The notes under the pieces were generated by a model. It ran no database searches. It was not told where the DNA came from and worked only from the letters and a program-made list of their open reading frames with translations. 64,000 nucleotides of DNA from Nonlabens antarcticus (GTDB lineage: Bacteria > Bacteroidota > Bacteroidia > Flavobacteriales > Flavobacteriaceae). Location of the stretch: NCBI RefSeq assembly GCF_015356755.1, contig NZ_JADFCO010000063.1, positions 1 through 64,000 of the forward strand. The letters are read 5' to 3'. Within the stretch, counting starts at the first letter, position 1; the number at the start of each line of letters is the position of its first letter. Positions 7,820 through 16,794 of this stretch are shown here, piece after piece. Both the position numbers and the translations under genes were made by a program.

Positions 7820-8656
7820 CTAATTTGGGTTATTGATATATCTATGTGATATTTTCAGTTCTATGTTTCGTTCGCCATCTTTCTCGTTCAATTCCAAAAT
7901 CGCTCTACGATCGTTGGACAATGAAAATTTAGGCATCACATAAACAAATCGTACCGTTTCACTTTCTTTGATTTTAGACGGCAGATTATGCTTGTATATC
8001 GGTTCTTGATAGAGACGTTGCAATGATTTTCTTTTCCCTTTTTGCCGAGTTTCAATCGAAAGGTTCAAGAAATTCAAATCGTAATCCAATGTAGAATTAT
8101 TCTTAATTCGGATAACGAAGTAGAGTTCTTCTTTATCAAAAACAATATTCTCAATGCTCAAAATTACACCACTTTTTCGTTTTGTGAAGTAACCAAATCG
8201 TATGCCTCTTTCAAGAAGATACGAGCAGAATTTTTGGTAATAATAGGTTTTGTTATCTACAAGTTCTTCAGAAGATTCAACAAGCGTCGAATCAGTTACA
8301 ATCGGTTTTTCATTACCGATACTATTTGATAGCGGAATGAAATAATTGAGCTTAGAGAGCTGCTTTTTATATCTTACAATATACGAAAAAATTGAACCAT
8401 TTCTGTTGACTACCAGCAAATTACTTTCCTTCCCAGGCTTTGCTTGAAGAAGTCCAAAATACTGTTCTTTTTCACGATTGTATGTAAATACAAAATTATC
8501 TGAACCAGTAATACCTTGCCGTATAGGTTCTGGAAAGAATAGCGCAACGTTTTTGGTGTCGTTGGCATAGATTGTATCAAGCGGTATTGGTTGCTGTTGT
8601 GCTTTCGCGAAAGCGGAAACAATAATAAGCGCGGAAATAATGATATACTTTTTCAT
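7820..8656 (-). CDS. traN: Conjugative transposon protein TraN
   Basis: 278 residues with an N-terminal signal peptide ending near FAKAQ. The opening IPLDTIYANDTKNVALFFPEPIRQGITGSDNF is the TraN (DUF4138) hallmark in CTnDOT-type systems. It is thought to be a VirB9-like outer component of the mating-pair channel. It follows traM at 30 bases. Confidence 0.9.
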   Translation of the reverse strand: MKKYIIISALIIVSAFAKAQQQPIPLDTIYANDTKNVALFFPEPIRQGITGSDNFVFTYNREKEQYFGLLQAKPGKESNLLVVNRNGSIFSYIVRYKKQLSKLNYFIPLSNSIGNEKPIVTDSTLVESSEELVDNKTYYYQKFCSYLLERGIRFGYFTKRKSGVILSIENIVFDKEELYFVIRIKNNSTLDYDLNFLNLSIETRQKGKRKSLQRLYQEPIYKHNLPSKIKESETVRFVYVMPKFSLSNDRRAILELNEKDGERNIELKISHRYINNPN

Positions 8657-8686
8657 AAGAGTGCGTTTTAAATACCCAATATGGGC

Positions 8687-9616
8687 TCATAATTTCGGTT
8701 TTAAGATTAATCTGTAATTGTTCAGGACATTAACTTTTACGTTGCGGTTACTTCGTCTTAGTACTTTTGTAACGCCACCTACTTGCGGAACGGTAGGTAT
8801 GTTGATATCGCCAATAATATCGTCGAGAACTTCGGTGGTGGCTTCTGCCCTAAAATTGTTCTGTACGTAGATGCCTTCGCTACCATCTGACAAATCAAAG
8901 GCTTTGAGTTTTGTAGGATGGTGCTTTATGTTTTCAATTTCGATTAGCGCCCGATTGGGCTGAAAGCTGATGAAACCGAAAATAGGTGTGTTCTCAGGCA
9001 TTTCTTTACCATTGATTGTAGCAGTTTTGGTCAGGCGCATCCGCAATCTAGTATTCGCTTTTACGACTTGGTCGCCATCTACTACTACGTATATAGTTTC
9101 ATCTGTATTACCTATGATTGAAACTTCATTGGGTTTTGGCGAAGCAGCAAAGAACAATTGATGTTCTAAGCCTAATTCTTTGGCTTCAATTTTTTCTTCC
9201 CTTTTTACTTCAGCAGAATCAATTTTTGATACCATTCCGCGAACAGTACTTCTCTGTCCCAAATTCTGGTATCGCTTTTCTGAATACTTAATCTTACCAG
9301 CTTCATAAATGCTATCTACGATACGCTCTTTTTCGCGTTCTGGAAGGTCTGGGTCGTAAAATCCCAAGGAATCAATTAGCTTTTCATCGTAGATGCTGGG
9401 TGCATTGTTTTCACGTACTTTTTTTAAGTCGTTGATTGCATCCAATTTGGAATCATACTCTTTTTGGCCTTCTTCTAAATCAGGAACTAAGGTCTGCTTA
9501 AGGTTTTCTGTTTCACTTTCATCATCGCCCATTACCATCATGGAATAGGAAATCAGAAATATGAAAATCACGGCCAATACCGCTGCAAATACTATCTTGT
9601 TTTTTTCTACTTTCAT
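8687..9616 (-). CDS. traM: Conjugative transposon protein TraM
   Basis: 309 residues from ATG at 9616 (MKVEKNKIVF). An upstream TTG would add eight residues but the ATG sits right before the membrane segment. One N-terminal transmembrane helix (about 8-25) is followed by a charged linker and a C-terminal domain with GFISFQPNRALIEIENIKHHPTK and VPQVGGVTKVLRR. The layout is VirB10-like and matches TraM, the channel protein spanning the periplasm. No traL gene fits in the 52-base gap to traK. Confidence 0.9.
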   Translation of the reverse strand: MKVEKNKIVFAAVLAVIFIFLISYSMMVMGDDESETENLKQTLVPDLEEGQKEYDSKLDAINDLKKVRENNAPSIYDEKLIDSLGFYDPDLPEREKERIVDSIYEAGKIKYSEKRYQNLGQRSTVRGMVSKIDSAEVKREEKIEAKELGLEHQLFFAASPKPNEVSIIGNTDETIYVVVDGDQVVKANTRLRMRLTKTATINGKEMPENTPIFGFISFQPNRALIEIENIKHHPTKLKAFDLSDGSEGIYVQNNFRAEATTEVLDDIIGDINIPTVPQVGGVTKVLRRSNRNVKVNVLNNYRLILKPKL

Positions 9617-9668
9617 AATCGTGTTTTTTTTAAATGCCAATTACCTGCCCGAAGTCAGGCGGGTCGGC

Positions 9669-10283
9669 TCAACTTTCATCTGATATTTTCTTTAAGGTGT
9701 TTTCGAAATAGTTTGTAATCAATAATCCGTGCGGATTGTTCGGAAAGTTTCGGTCGACCATAATCAGGTTTCCGGTGGAAACCAATTCGTAGGTGTCGAT
9801 GATTGAACCTCTATTGATTTCAAAAATGGTCGTCGTGGTAAAACTATACGAACCATTATTTTCAGTTATCCTTGAATCGATACTCAGCACTTTTTGAACC
9901 AATGAATACTGAAGTAATCTATTGTAAACACCATCGGCTTTTTTCTGGCGGTAGAGATTGTCCACGGAACTATTACCCAACCACAATGCCTTTTCCAAGT
10001 TGCGCTCGTAATTACTGGCATCGATGTTATAGAAGTAGTTGTGGAACAGATCCAAATGTGCCAGAGCTTCAACTCTAAAATTCTCTTTTTGAGTCACGAG
10101 CTTCAGCGGAATAATACTGCCATCGGTATTAATGGCAAAAGCACTATTGAGTGCTTTTTGATTGGTGTTGAATACCATCCATACTGAAAAAGTACTGGAA
10201 AGCAAGGCACACACAACAACCGCCAAAACGATAAATCGATTCAGTTTTAGGACATTGTAAATATTCTTATATGGTGTTTTCAT
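9669..10283 (-). CDS. traK: Conjugative transposon protein TraK
   Basis: 204 residues. A short cytoplasmic N-terminus (MKTPYKNIYNVLKLNR) leads into one transmembrane helix at about 18-36, then a periplasmic VirB8-like domain with EALAHLDLFHNYFYNIDASNYERNLEKALWLG. This is the usual TraK pattern; VirB8 homologues nucleate assembly of the channel at the inner membrane. It starts 12 bases after the traJ stop. Confidence 0.9.
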   Translation of the reverse strand: MKTPYKNIYNVLKLNRFIVLAVVVCALLSSTFSVWMVFNTNQKALNSAFAINTDGSIIPLKLVTQKENFRVEALAHLDLFHNYFYNIDASNYERNLEKALWLGNSSVDNLYRQKKADGVYNRLLQYSLVQKVLSIDSRITENNGSYSFTTTTIFEINRGSIIDTYELVSTGNLIMVDRNFPNNPHGLLITNYFENTLKKISDES

Positions 10284-10295
10284 ATTTAATCTGAT

Positions 10296-11138
10296 TTAGG
10301 CAGTAAATAATCTGAGTGTGAAGGATGTGGCACGTTTGTACAATTTGAATTTTAGGAAAACAATAAAGCCTACTGAGCCTAATTGAACCACAGGTGCAAA
10401 AAATCCACTTCCAACATCGGTGCCGAATAAATTCGTCCAAAAATTGGTGTTGATTTCTGTATAGAGCGCATTGATAAAAACGTTGACCAAAAAGAAGGCT
10501 GGTACGAGCATATAAACCGCAGCGTACAATTTGAAAAACGTATAGGCAAGTGAACGGAACTTTTCAAATACTGCCAAACTAATGACCAATGGAAAAAAAG
10601 CCTGCATTATCCCTAAAAGAAAAAAGCGTTCTGCCAAAAACAGCGGATAGATGAACAAATCCAATATCCACAGGAAAAGGCTAATGATAAAGGCAAATAT
10701 TTTGAATCCATAAAGTGGTGTTACCAATGCTTCATATAATAGCGTCATAGCTGCCTTGGCTACTTCGATGATACTTACATCTTCTTCAATCGGGATGTCC
10801 TGCATTTGTAGGGGCAATAACGCAGGTGCAGTCCCTCTATATTGCCCTTCAATAGCCACTAAAATACCATCAAAAAATCCCAATATTTGCGTTGAAAATA
10901 TGACTGCAATAACTATTGCAAAATTCTTGGCAAGTTCACCTGGACTTAATCCCCAAGTATATCCGTCCTTATCGGCAATGCCTTCATTGTATCTTTTAAG
11001 TATGTTGACCAGAAAAAATAGGACAGCAAGCGTTTTCATTCCGGCAATTGTATATTGCGAAAAGCTGCTGCTTTGTATAGTCTGGAACACCGTATCTATA
11101 TATTCCAACCCAATCCCTAAAATTATAGTTGCTGTCAT
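10296..11138 (-). CDS. traJ: Conjugative transposon protein TraJ
   Basis: 280 residues with several hydrophobic segments (about 28-46, 72-92, 145-165, 170-195, 208-225, 245-265). This is the VirB6-like polytopic membrane component. The phrase GLEYIDTVFQTIQSSSF near the N-terminus and the order between DUF4141 and traK identify it as TraJ. It lies 2 bases after the upstream gene's stop, so translation is likely coupled. Confidence 0.88.
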   Translation of the reverse strand: MTATIILGIGLEYIDTVFQTIQSSSFSQYTIAGMKTLAVLFFLVNILKRYNEGIADKDGYTWGLSPGELAKNFAIVIAVIFSTQILGFFDGILVAIEGQYRGTAPALLPLQMQDIPIEEDVSIIEVAKAAMTLLYEALVTPLYGFKIFAFIISLFLWILDLFIYPLFLAERFFLLGIMQAFFPLVISLAVFEKFRSLAYTFFKLYAAVYMLVPAFFLVNVFINALYTEINTNFWTNLFGTDVGSGFFAPVVQLGSVGFIVFLKFKLYKRATSFTLRLFTA

Positions 11139-11140
11139 TT

Positions 11141-11716
11141 TTAATAGTTCGTTTCTCGATTATTTACTTTATCCTGCATTTTTCTGAAGGAAATAATATC
11201 ACGATAGCGTTTCGTTTTTGTCTTTATATTGGAAACCATTTCATTTGATTCCTGTTCTTTCTGCTTCAAAACTTCAGCACGTTCAGCATCGCTCATTTTG
11301 AGATAGTCGCTCGATAGGACTTCATCGATAAAATCCACCGTGTCCAATGAGTTTTGAACTATGGCATCAAAAGATTCCACAACCCTTGAAACTTCATCGG
11401 GTTTAATATATGGCGAGTTAAGAATATCCTGTACATCGTTTTGCATTATATTGATAAGGCGCTGATTGTTTTGTCCAATTTCTTCAACTGCCCTAAGTTG
11501 TTGGACAACACTTGATACTTTCTCTATGGCCTCTTTTGCATCTTTCAGGAATTTTACAGACTTAATCATCTGAGCTGTCTGTTTACCTGATTCTATGAGC
11601 TGTTTAACCAAGCTGATAAAATTGGTATTGTCATAAGTTGGCATTCCCTGGCACGCAGCGCGTGCAGGCAATAAGAAGATGAAAGCTGTTGCGAGAATTA
11701 AAATTTTTGTTTTCAT
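11141..11716 (-). CDS. traI: TraI/DUF4141 conjugal transfer protein
   Basis: 191 residues with a signal peptide (cleavage near ARAACQG). The mature part is mostly helical, with LVKQLIESGKQTAQMIKSVKFL and repeated heptad-like stretches suggesting a coiled coil. Layout and position between traG and traJ match the DUF4141 proteins called TraI in Bacteroidetes elements, which resemble VirB5 in exported, helical character. It starts 4 bases after the traG stop. Confidence 0.82.
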   Translation of the reverse strand: MKTKILILATAFIFLLPARAACQGMPTYDNTNFISLVKQLIESGKQTAQMIKSVKFLKDAKEAIEKVSSVVQQLRAVEEIGQNNQRLINIMQNDVQDILNSPYIKPDEVSRVVESFDAIVQNSLDTVDFIDEVLSSDYLKMSDAERAEVLKQKEQESNEMVSNIKTKTKRYRDIISFRKMQDKVNNRETNY

Positions 11717-11720
11717 AATA

Positions 11721-14123
11721 TTATGTTTTAGATGTGAATTGAATTATTGCTTTTTGCATATCGTTATGCTCATTGTAGAGCTTCATTATTTCCTCATTTT
11801 CCTGTCCATCGGTCAAGTAAGCGGCATATACTTCCTTCGGAACTTCGAGCCGGAAAATGTTGCTTTCCCGTCCAATTTTGATAAACATTTCGGTGTACTT
11901 GCGTGGACCAGAAAGGTTGTTTTTGATGGACTTTAATTGGTTCAAGTCGTGGCTGGTTAGGTTGAGCCTTTTGACCAATTCGTCATAGCCTTTTTCGTTA
12001 TTTAAGCTATAAATGACTTGCGTGTTTTCGAGAATACTTGCTGAAGTTGAATTGTTGGGCAGCTGATTTATCGACTGAAGAATAATCCCAATCGCACCGT
12101 TTTGTTTACGGATAGCTTGATAGTAGAATTCTACACTTTCCAGTACGTTTTCAAACTTCAGTTGCTTTGCAAACTCGTCAAAGAGGATGATTCCCTTTTC
12201 GGCTCTGTTTTTCCAAATGGTTCTTTGTATAGCCGACTTAATCAGCTTCAACATTACGGAAAGGATTTCCTTATTGTCCTTGACTTCATCCAGTTCAAAA
12301 ACTATCAAACGTTTGTCCTCAATTTTATAGGTCTGGTCTTCACTTACTTCAAACAGAAAACTATATAGACCATCGCCGACATATTCGGACATTACGTGCA
12401 AGAAGCTCGTAACATTGAAGTAGTCGGGATGGATTTTTAAGGTGTCCAGAAGGTCGTTCTGATTCCTTTCTATAAAGCTGTAAAAACCATCTAAAGAATG
12501 ATTTTCTGAAGTGCTATCGTAATAATGGCGCAATATCTTTTTAACCGAAACCGATTGTGCTTTGGTCACTTTTAAATCTGAAGCGAATAACTCGAAAAGG
12601 AACACAGATAAGTCTTCCAACCGTTCTGGCGTGAGGTCATTAGTATCACTTATATAAAAAGGATTGATACCTAAGTTCTTTCCACTTTCGTAACGAAGCA
12701 CCGTGTATTTTTCAGGGTAGAGTTTTGCAAACTTGGTGTAAGAGCCACCTAAATCAATGATGACCAAACGAACACCACTTTCAAAATACTGGCGTAATAT
12801 GTTATTGGCCAAAAAGGATTTTCCTTCGCCTGTTGGGGCGAAAATGGCAAAGTTTCGTGCCTTGATGCGTTTCTTTTTTTCGTCCCAGACATCTTTCAGA
12901 ACAGGAATATTATGTTCGCGGTCATTAAAGATAATTCCAGTAGCATCGCTTTTATAGTTGGTGTTATTAATGAATAGACAAAGCGCGTGTTTTAAATCAG
13001 TTACGTATAAATCATTATTCGAAAAATTGGATGAGAAGCAACAGTAACTATTCAGTATATAATTCTTACGTTCTTCGCCTCTCGGGTAATATGGAATAAT
13101 ATCCAGTTCCTTAAATTCAGTCTTTATTTTTGAAGTTATCTTGTCAAGCTCTTTGGCTTCCTTTGCCCAATAAACAATATTGAGATGTCCACGAATGATT
13201 CGTGCATTGTCATCGGCATTGATTTGGTCAAGGATGTGCTGAATTTTGCCAAGTACTACTTTATTCTGTGAACCGAAATTGGAACTTTTGTTGAGTTCCT
13301 CAATTTTCTTATCAAGTAGCTTGCGCCACTTCTGTTTGTCATCCAAATAAAGGATTTGATTGACAATGTGGTTCTCATTAAGCGTAAGCCCTAAGCCATC
13401 AATAAACCCTTGATGAAATACAAAATCGTCAGAAGTGAATTTCTCATTGGTCTTGCTACTCTGTACACTTTCGCCAAAGCACAGTTCGCTATTGATAGCC
13501 AGGGCATCAAAATGGTTTTCGCCAATATTGACGCTTTTCTTATTAAGTAAAATATCGGTATCATAGCCTTCATTAAAGCCATTGAAATAAGCACTTGTTA
13601 GTTGCTGTATCTCTTCCGCTTTAAGCGCAACAAAATTCATTTTTCGGCTATTGTTGATAAAGGAAACCGAATCACTAACCGAGTTGGCGAAACTCTTGAT
13701 ATTATCATCCAATTCCTGTACGATTCCTTTTGAAACTTTTCTGAAAGGGTTGACGTATTTCGGATTGTTGAGCGCCTTATTTTTAGTCAAGATGAAGAAC
13801 AAATAACAGCTGTGCTCGATATGCCCACGCCCTTTAAAATGCTCGTGGGTAGCTTTTTCTAAAAAAGTAGAATTCGGAAGTTGTTCTGAAGAATAAGATT
13901 TCTTCAAATAGATATCCTGTTTATGGACTACAGTACCAACTGGCAATGACTTTAATGCCTGAAACCAAGCACCGTGCATATCCTCAAAATCCTTTTCGGA
14001 TAGTGAATAGATTTCAGGTAGATTCCCTTTATAGCATAGTACAACATTGCCATTGTTGGCAAATACGATATTGTCCTGAATATCTACAATGGGTAGATAT
14101 GCCGAAAGGTTAATCTTGTTCAT
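11721..14123 (-). CDS. traG: TraG conjugation ATPase (VirB4 type)
   Basis: 800 residues. Walker A is APTGEGKS (429-436) and Walker B is IILFDEFAKQ (about 657-666), followed by the conserved YYQAIRKQNGAIGIILQSINQL. This is the TraG (VirB4) family, the main cytoplasmic ATPase that powers channel assembly. Despite the shared name it is not the coupling protein, which is at 3325-4905. It overlaps the traF 3' end by 14 bases. Full length and intact. Confidence 0.93.
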   Translation of the reverse strand: MNKINLSAYLPIVDIQDNIVFANNGNVVLCYKGNLPEIYSLSEKDFEDMHGAWFQALKSLPVGTVVHKQDIYLKKSYSSEQLPNSTFLEKATHEHFKGRGHIEHSCYLFFILTKNKALNNPKYVNPFRKVSKGIVQELDDNIKSFANSVSDSVSFINNSRKMNFVALKAEEIQQLTSAYFNGFNEGYDTDILLNKKSVNIGENHFDALAINSELCFGESVQSSKTNEKFTSDDFVFHQGFIDGLGLTLNENHIVNQILYLDDKQKWRKLLDKKIEELNKSSNFGSQNKVVLGKIQHILDQINADDNARIIRGHLNIVYWAKEAKELDKITSKIKTEFKELDIIPYYPRGEERKNYILNSYCCFSSNFSNNDLYVTDLKHALCLFINNTNYKSDATGIIFNDREHNIPVLKDVWDEKKKRIKARNFAIFAPTGEGKSFLANNILRQYFESGVRLVIIDLGGSYTKFAKLYPEKYTVLRYESGKNLGINPFYISDTNDLTPERLEDLSVFLFELFASDLKVTKAQSVSVKKILRHYYDSTSENHSLDGFYSFIERNQNDLLDTLKIHPDYFNVTSFLHVMSEYVGDGLYSFLFEVSEDQTYKIEDKRLIVFELDEVKDNKEILSVMLKLIKSAIQRTIWKNRAEKGIILFDEFAKQLKFENVLESVEFYYQAIRKQNGAIGIILQSINQLPNNSTSASILENTQVIYSLNNEKGYDELVKRLNLTSHDLNQLKSIKNNLSGPRKYTEMFIKIGRESNIFRLEVPKEVYAAYLTDGQENEEIMKLYNEHNDMQKAIIQFTSKT

Positions 14124-14394
14124 AATCGAAGCCAGAGTTTCTTTTGTTACTAATGATTTGCGGAAATGCTTTTGCCATTTGGAAAAGCTGTGGATTGTGG
14201 GCTATCCGTGTCAGCGCCACATATAGGGAAGCATTAAAGACCAACACACCTATTATCATCCCAAAGCTGAATGAGAAGATGATGATGAGCAACGAAGCCA
14301 AAATGGAAACCATCATTAAGGCAAACAGGGAAATGGGCAATCCAAAAATGACCGCCCTTTTCCTGATATTTTTATAGACCTCGAAGCGTTTCAT
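14110..14394 (-). CDS. traF: Conjugative transposon protein TraF (DUF4133)
   Basis: 94 residues with two hydrophobic helices (about 15-50) ending in a basic tail. Opening RFEVYKNIRKRAVIFGLP followed by two membrane spans is the DUF4133/TraF pattern, a VirB3-like inner-membrane partner of the VirB4 ATPase. Its stop overlaps the start of traG, as VirB3-VirB4 pairs often do. Confidence 0.88.
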   Translation of the reverse strand: MKRFEVYKNIRKRAVIFGLPISLFALMMVSILASLLIIIFSFSFGMIIGVLVFNASLYVALTRIAHNPQLFQMAKAFPQIISNKRNSGFDYEQD

Positions 14395-14682
14395 CTATAC
14401 TACGATTCCTATTAAGTATGTGAAGATTCCGACTACTGCACCTGCAATCAATACAAATACTAAAACTCGGGTAATCCCCTTTTTTAAATCTGCATTTTCC
14501 CCAAAAAAATGTCCTGCGTTGAACAGGAAACCTACAAGGAAGATTACACCGAGTAGTATTGGAAAAATAGTTCGGATAGTGTCGCCAACATCATTAACTG
14601 AATCTTCAATGCCACCAATTTGAGCAAAAAGCGAAGTGGATAATAGCGAAAGAATGGATGCTAAATAGTGTGATTTTTTCAT
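14395..14682 (-). CDS. traE: Conjugative transposon protein TraE (DUF4134, pilin-like)
   Basis: 95 residues. A signal segment (ending SLFAQ) and two further hydrophobic helices with FPILLGVIFLVGFLFNAGHFFGE give the VirB2-pilin-like layout of DUF4134/TraE. It is the first gene of the transfer operon and abuts traF with no gap. The operon promoter must lie in 14683-14871, which it shares with the divergent amidase gene. Confidence 0.9.
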   Translation of the reverse strand: MKKSHYLASILSLLSTSLFAQIGGIEDSVNDVGDTIRTIFPILLGVIFLVGFLFNAGHFFGENADLKKGITRVLVFVLIAGAVVGIFTYLIGIVV

Positions 14683-14731
14683 AACGGAAAAGTTTAAATT
14701 TTTAGTTCATTTTCGTTATTAGAAATTTACA

Positions 14732-14739
14732 TATATTTG
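14732..14739 (+). promoter_or_regulatory. Possible -7 promoter box for the amidase gene
   Basis: TATATTTG matches the Bacteroidetes -7 consensus TAnnTTTG. It would give a leader of about 125 bases before ATG 14872. It is a short match in A+T-rich DNA, so it is only suggestive. Confidence 0.35.
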
Positions 14740-14871
14740 AATATAAATAGTTGAAAATCAAATATTTGTGAATAAAATATTATTTGAAATCAATTGAATT
14801 CGTTTGCTATTAATTAGCATCAAATTCTATTGAATTTTGAAGTGAAGTTGTTGATAACCCGAAAATTGAAA

Positions 14872-15510
14872 ATGAAAAAAGTGCTCAAAAACGTCAGTTT
14901 TGTGATTTTGCTTCTAAAAATGTGTTTCATTTTTGGTCAAGAAACGAGTGCTCAAAAACGAATTGTAATTGATGTTGGACACGGTGGAAAAGATTCTGGT
15001 GCAATTGGAAAAAATGGTATCCAAGAAAAGGATGTGGCTTTGGATATTTCAAACGCCATTTTAAAGCTGAATAATGAATTGGAAAAACCTTTGGATATTT
15101 ATTTGACCAGGTATAGTGATACGCTTATTTCATTATTGGACAGAACTAAGCTGGCCAAAGCATTAAAAGCGGATTTATTTGTGTCCTTGCATTGCAATCA
15201 TTCAGATAACCCTAATGCAAGAGGGATTGAAGTTTACGTGGCAAACGCTACTTCACAGTATTCTGATGATTCTATTTGGCTCGCTTTTCAACTGCAAGGT
15301 GGATTAAATAGGAAGCTGGGTTTTGAGAGTAGAGGTGTGAAGTTTGCGAATTTTCAGGTGCTTCGAGAAACAATTGGCTATTGTGCCTCTGTACTATTGG
15401 AATTAGGGTTTTTGAGCAACATAGATGAGGAAAGTTATTTTGTTAAAGACATTAATCTAACGATGTTAGCTCATAGTTTGCTAAACTTTTTAAAACGAGT
15501 AAGTTTATGA
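14872..15510 (+). CDS. N-acetylmuramoyl-L-alanine amidase (Amidase_3)
   Basis: 212 residues from ATG 14872; a TTG at 14830 would add 14 residues ahead of the signal peptide and is less likely. The signal peptide ends near ETSAQ. The zinc site is complete: H37 in VIDVGHGGKDSGAIG, E52 in GIQEKDVALD and H107 in SLHCNHSDN, with catalytic-type E177 in LLELGFLSN. It would cut the peptide stems of peptidoglycan in the periplasm, probably to open the wall for the conjugation channel, given its place opposite traE. Confidence 0.92.
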   Translation: MKKVLKNVSFVILLLKMCFIFGQETSAQKRIVIDVGHGGKDSGAIGKNGIQEKDVALDISNAILKLNNELEKPLDIYLTRYSDTLISLLDRTKLAKALKADLFVSLHCNHSDNPNARGIEVYVANATSQYSDDSIWLAFQLQGGLNRKLGFESRGVKFANFQVLRETIGYCASVLLELGFLSNIDEESYFVKDINLTMLAHSLLNFLKRVSL

Positions 15511-15636
15511 AAAATATGTACACAGAAATTTTTGGAAATTTAAGACATACAATTGCATTATTTTTAAAAGAGATAGTTTTAATTGTAAAATCTATTAAAA
15601 AGAATTCTAAACTCAAAAAATAGATATTTATATTTT

Positions 15637-15644
15637 TAACTTTG
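15637..15644 (+). promoter_or_regulatory. Bacteroidetes -7 promoter box of the cysteine desulfurase gene
   Basis: TAACTTTG followed by C is an excellent fit to TAnnTTTG. Transcription would start about 7 bases later, near 15651, at or just before the TTG (15655) or GTG (15664) start codon, so the message may be almost leaderless. Confidence 0.65.
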
Positions 15645-15654
15645 CAGTTGTTAT

Positions 15655-16794
15655 TTGAAGAGAGTGAATAAAGAACCAATTTATTTTGATTATGCGTCAA
15701 CCACACCCGTAAAACAAGAAGTTTACGAGGCAATGTCCCCATACTTTCTTGATCATTATGGAAATGCATCTAGCAGTACTCACAGACACGGGTCAATAGC
15801 TTCTAACGCGATTGATAAAGCAAGAAATCAAATTTCTAAACTTGTAAACTGTAAAGAAAATGAGATATTTTTTACTAGTGGTTCAACTGAAGCTATCAAG
15901 CTGGCCATAAGTCAAGTTTTCTACAACAGTTTAGATAATGGCAACCATATTATCACATCAAAGGCAGAGCACAAAGCCGTTTTGGATACGTGCAAGGATT
16001 TGGAAAAAATCGGTGCTCAAGTAACCTATCTTGATGTAGATGACAACGGAAAAATAGATATAAATTTACTGCAACACAGTTTTGTTGAAGACACAATACT
16101 TGTGGCCTTAATGCACGTTAACAATGAAACCGGTGTGATTGCCGATATTGATGATATTGGTGCTATTTGCAAGAAGAAGAATGTTCTGTTTTTTACGGAT
16201 GCAACTCAATCTTATGGAAAACTTCCGCTGAATTTCCAAGAGGAAAACATAGATTTATTATGCTTTAATGCCCATAAAATTTATGGGCCTAAAGGTATCG
16301 GTGGGTTATTGGTTAAAACAACAGCCAAAACAAAATCGAATGTATTGGTTAAGCAACTAATTGAATCGGTCAATTTAGGAACTTTAAATGTACCAGGAAT
16401 TGTTGGTTTAGGAAAAGCAAGTGAACTTGCGATGACAGAATTAGAAAGCAATTATAATAGGATTCACCATTTGAATAGTTATTTGCAAGTAGAACTGTAT
16501 CAATCTAAACGAGCAGCTGTTAACGGATTATCAGCTAGTAGAAGTCCTTACATTCTCAATATACAACTTATAAATCAGGACGCTGAGTCATTTATCTTAA
16601 AGAACAAAAATTCAGTTTCGGTGTCGATGGGTTCTGCCTGCAACTCTAGATTAATAGAACAATCTCACGTTCTTAAAAGTATGGGATTGAGTAAGGAAAA
16701 AGCAGATAGTAGCATCAGGATAAGTTTTGGAAGTCCCACAACTCAATCACAATTAGATGTTTTGCTCAATGCTATTAAAAGCGGGAATAATTAG
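15655..16794 (+). CDS. sspA: Cysteine desulfurase of the phosphorothioation system (SspA/DndA/IscS type)
   Basis: 379 residues from TTG 15655 (GTG 15664 is the alternative; no ATG is available). PLP enzyme: substrate-binding GSTEAIKLA, H106 in AEHKAVL, D182 with Q185 in TDATQSYGK, Schiff-base K208 in CFNAHKIYGPKG and active-site C329 in MGSACNSR. It strips sulfur from cysteine and passes it on. Placed beside an SspBCD set, it most likely feeds sulfur to the SspD-like protein for DNA phosphorothioation, though a general NifS/IscS role is possible. It is the only gene of the island on the plus strand, and its end overlaps the convergent GIY-YIG gene by 20 bases. Confidence 0.85.
   Translation: MKRVNKEPIYFDYASTTPVKQEVYEAMSPYFLDHYGNASSSTHRHGSIASNAIDKARNQISKLVNCKENEIFFTSGSTEAIKLAISQVFYNSLDNGNHIITSKAEHKAVLDTCKDLEKIGAQVTYLDVDDNGKIDINLLQHSFVEDTILVALMHVNNETGVIADIDDIGAICKKKNVLFFTDATQSYGKLPLNFQEENIDLLCFNAHKIYGPKGIGGLLVKTTAKTKSNVLVKQLIESVNLGTLNVPGIVGLGKASELAMTELESNYNRIHHLNSYLQVELYQSKRAAVNGLSASRSPYILNIQLINQDAESFILKNKNSVSVSMGSACNSRLIEQSHVLKSMGLSKEKADSSIRISFGSPTTQSQLDVLLNAIKSGNN

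Noticed and set aside
8042-8329. Plus-strand frames inside traN, traM, copB, the phosphorylase and the RND pump
   Set aside because: They are opposite-strand shadows of well-supported genes; none has a recognisable motif.
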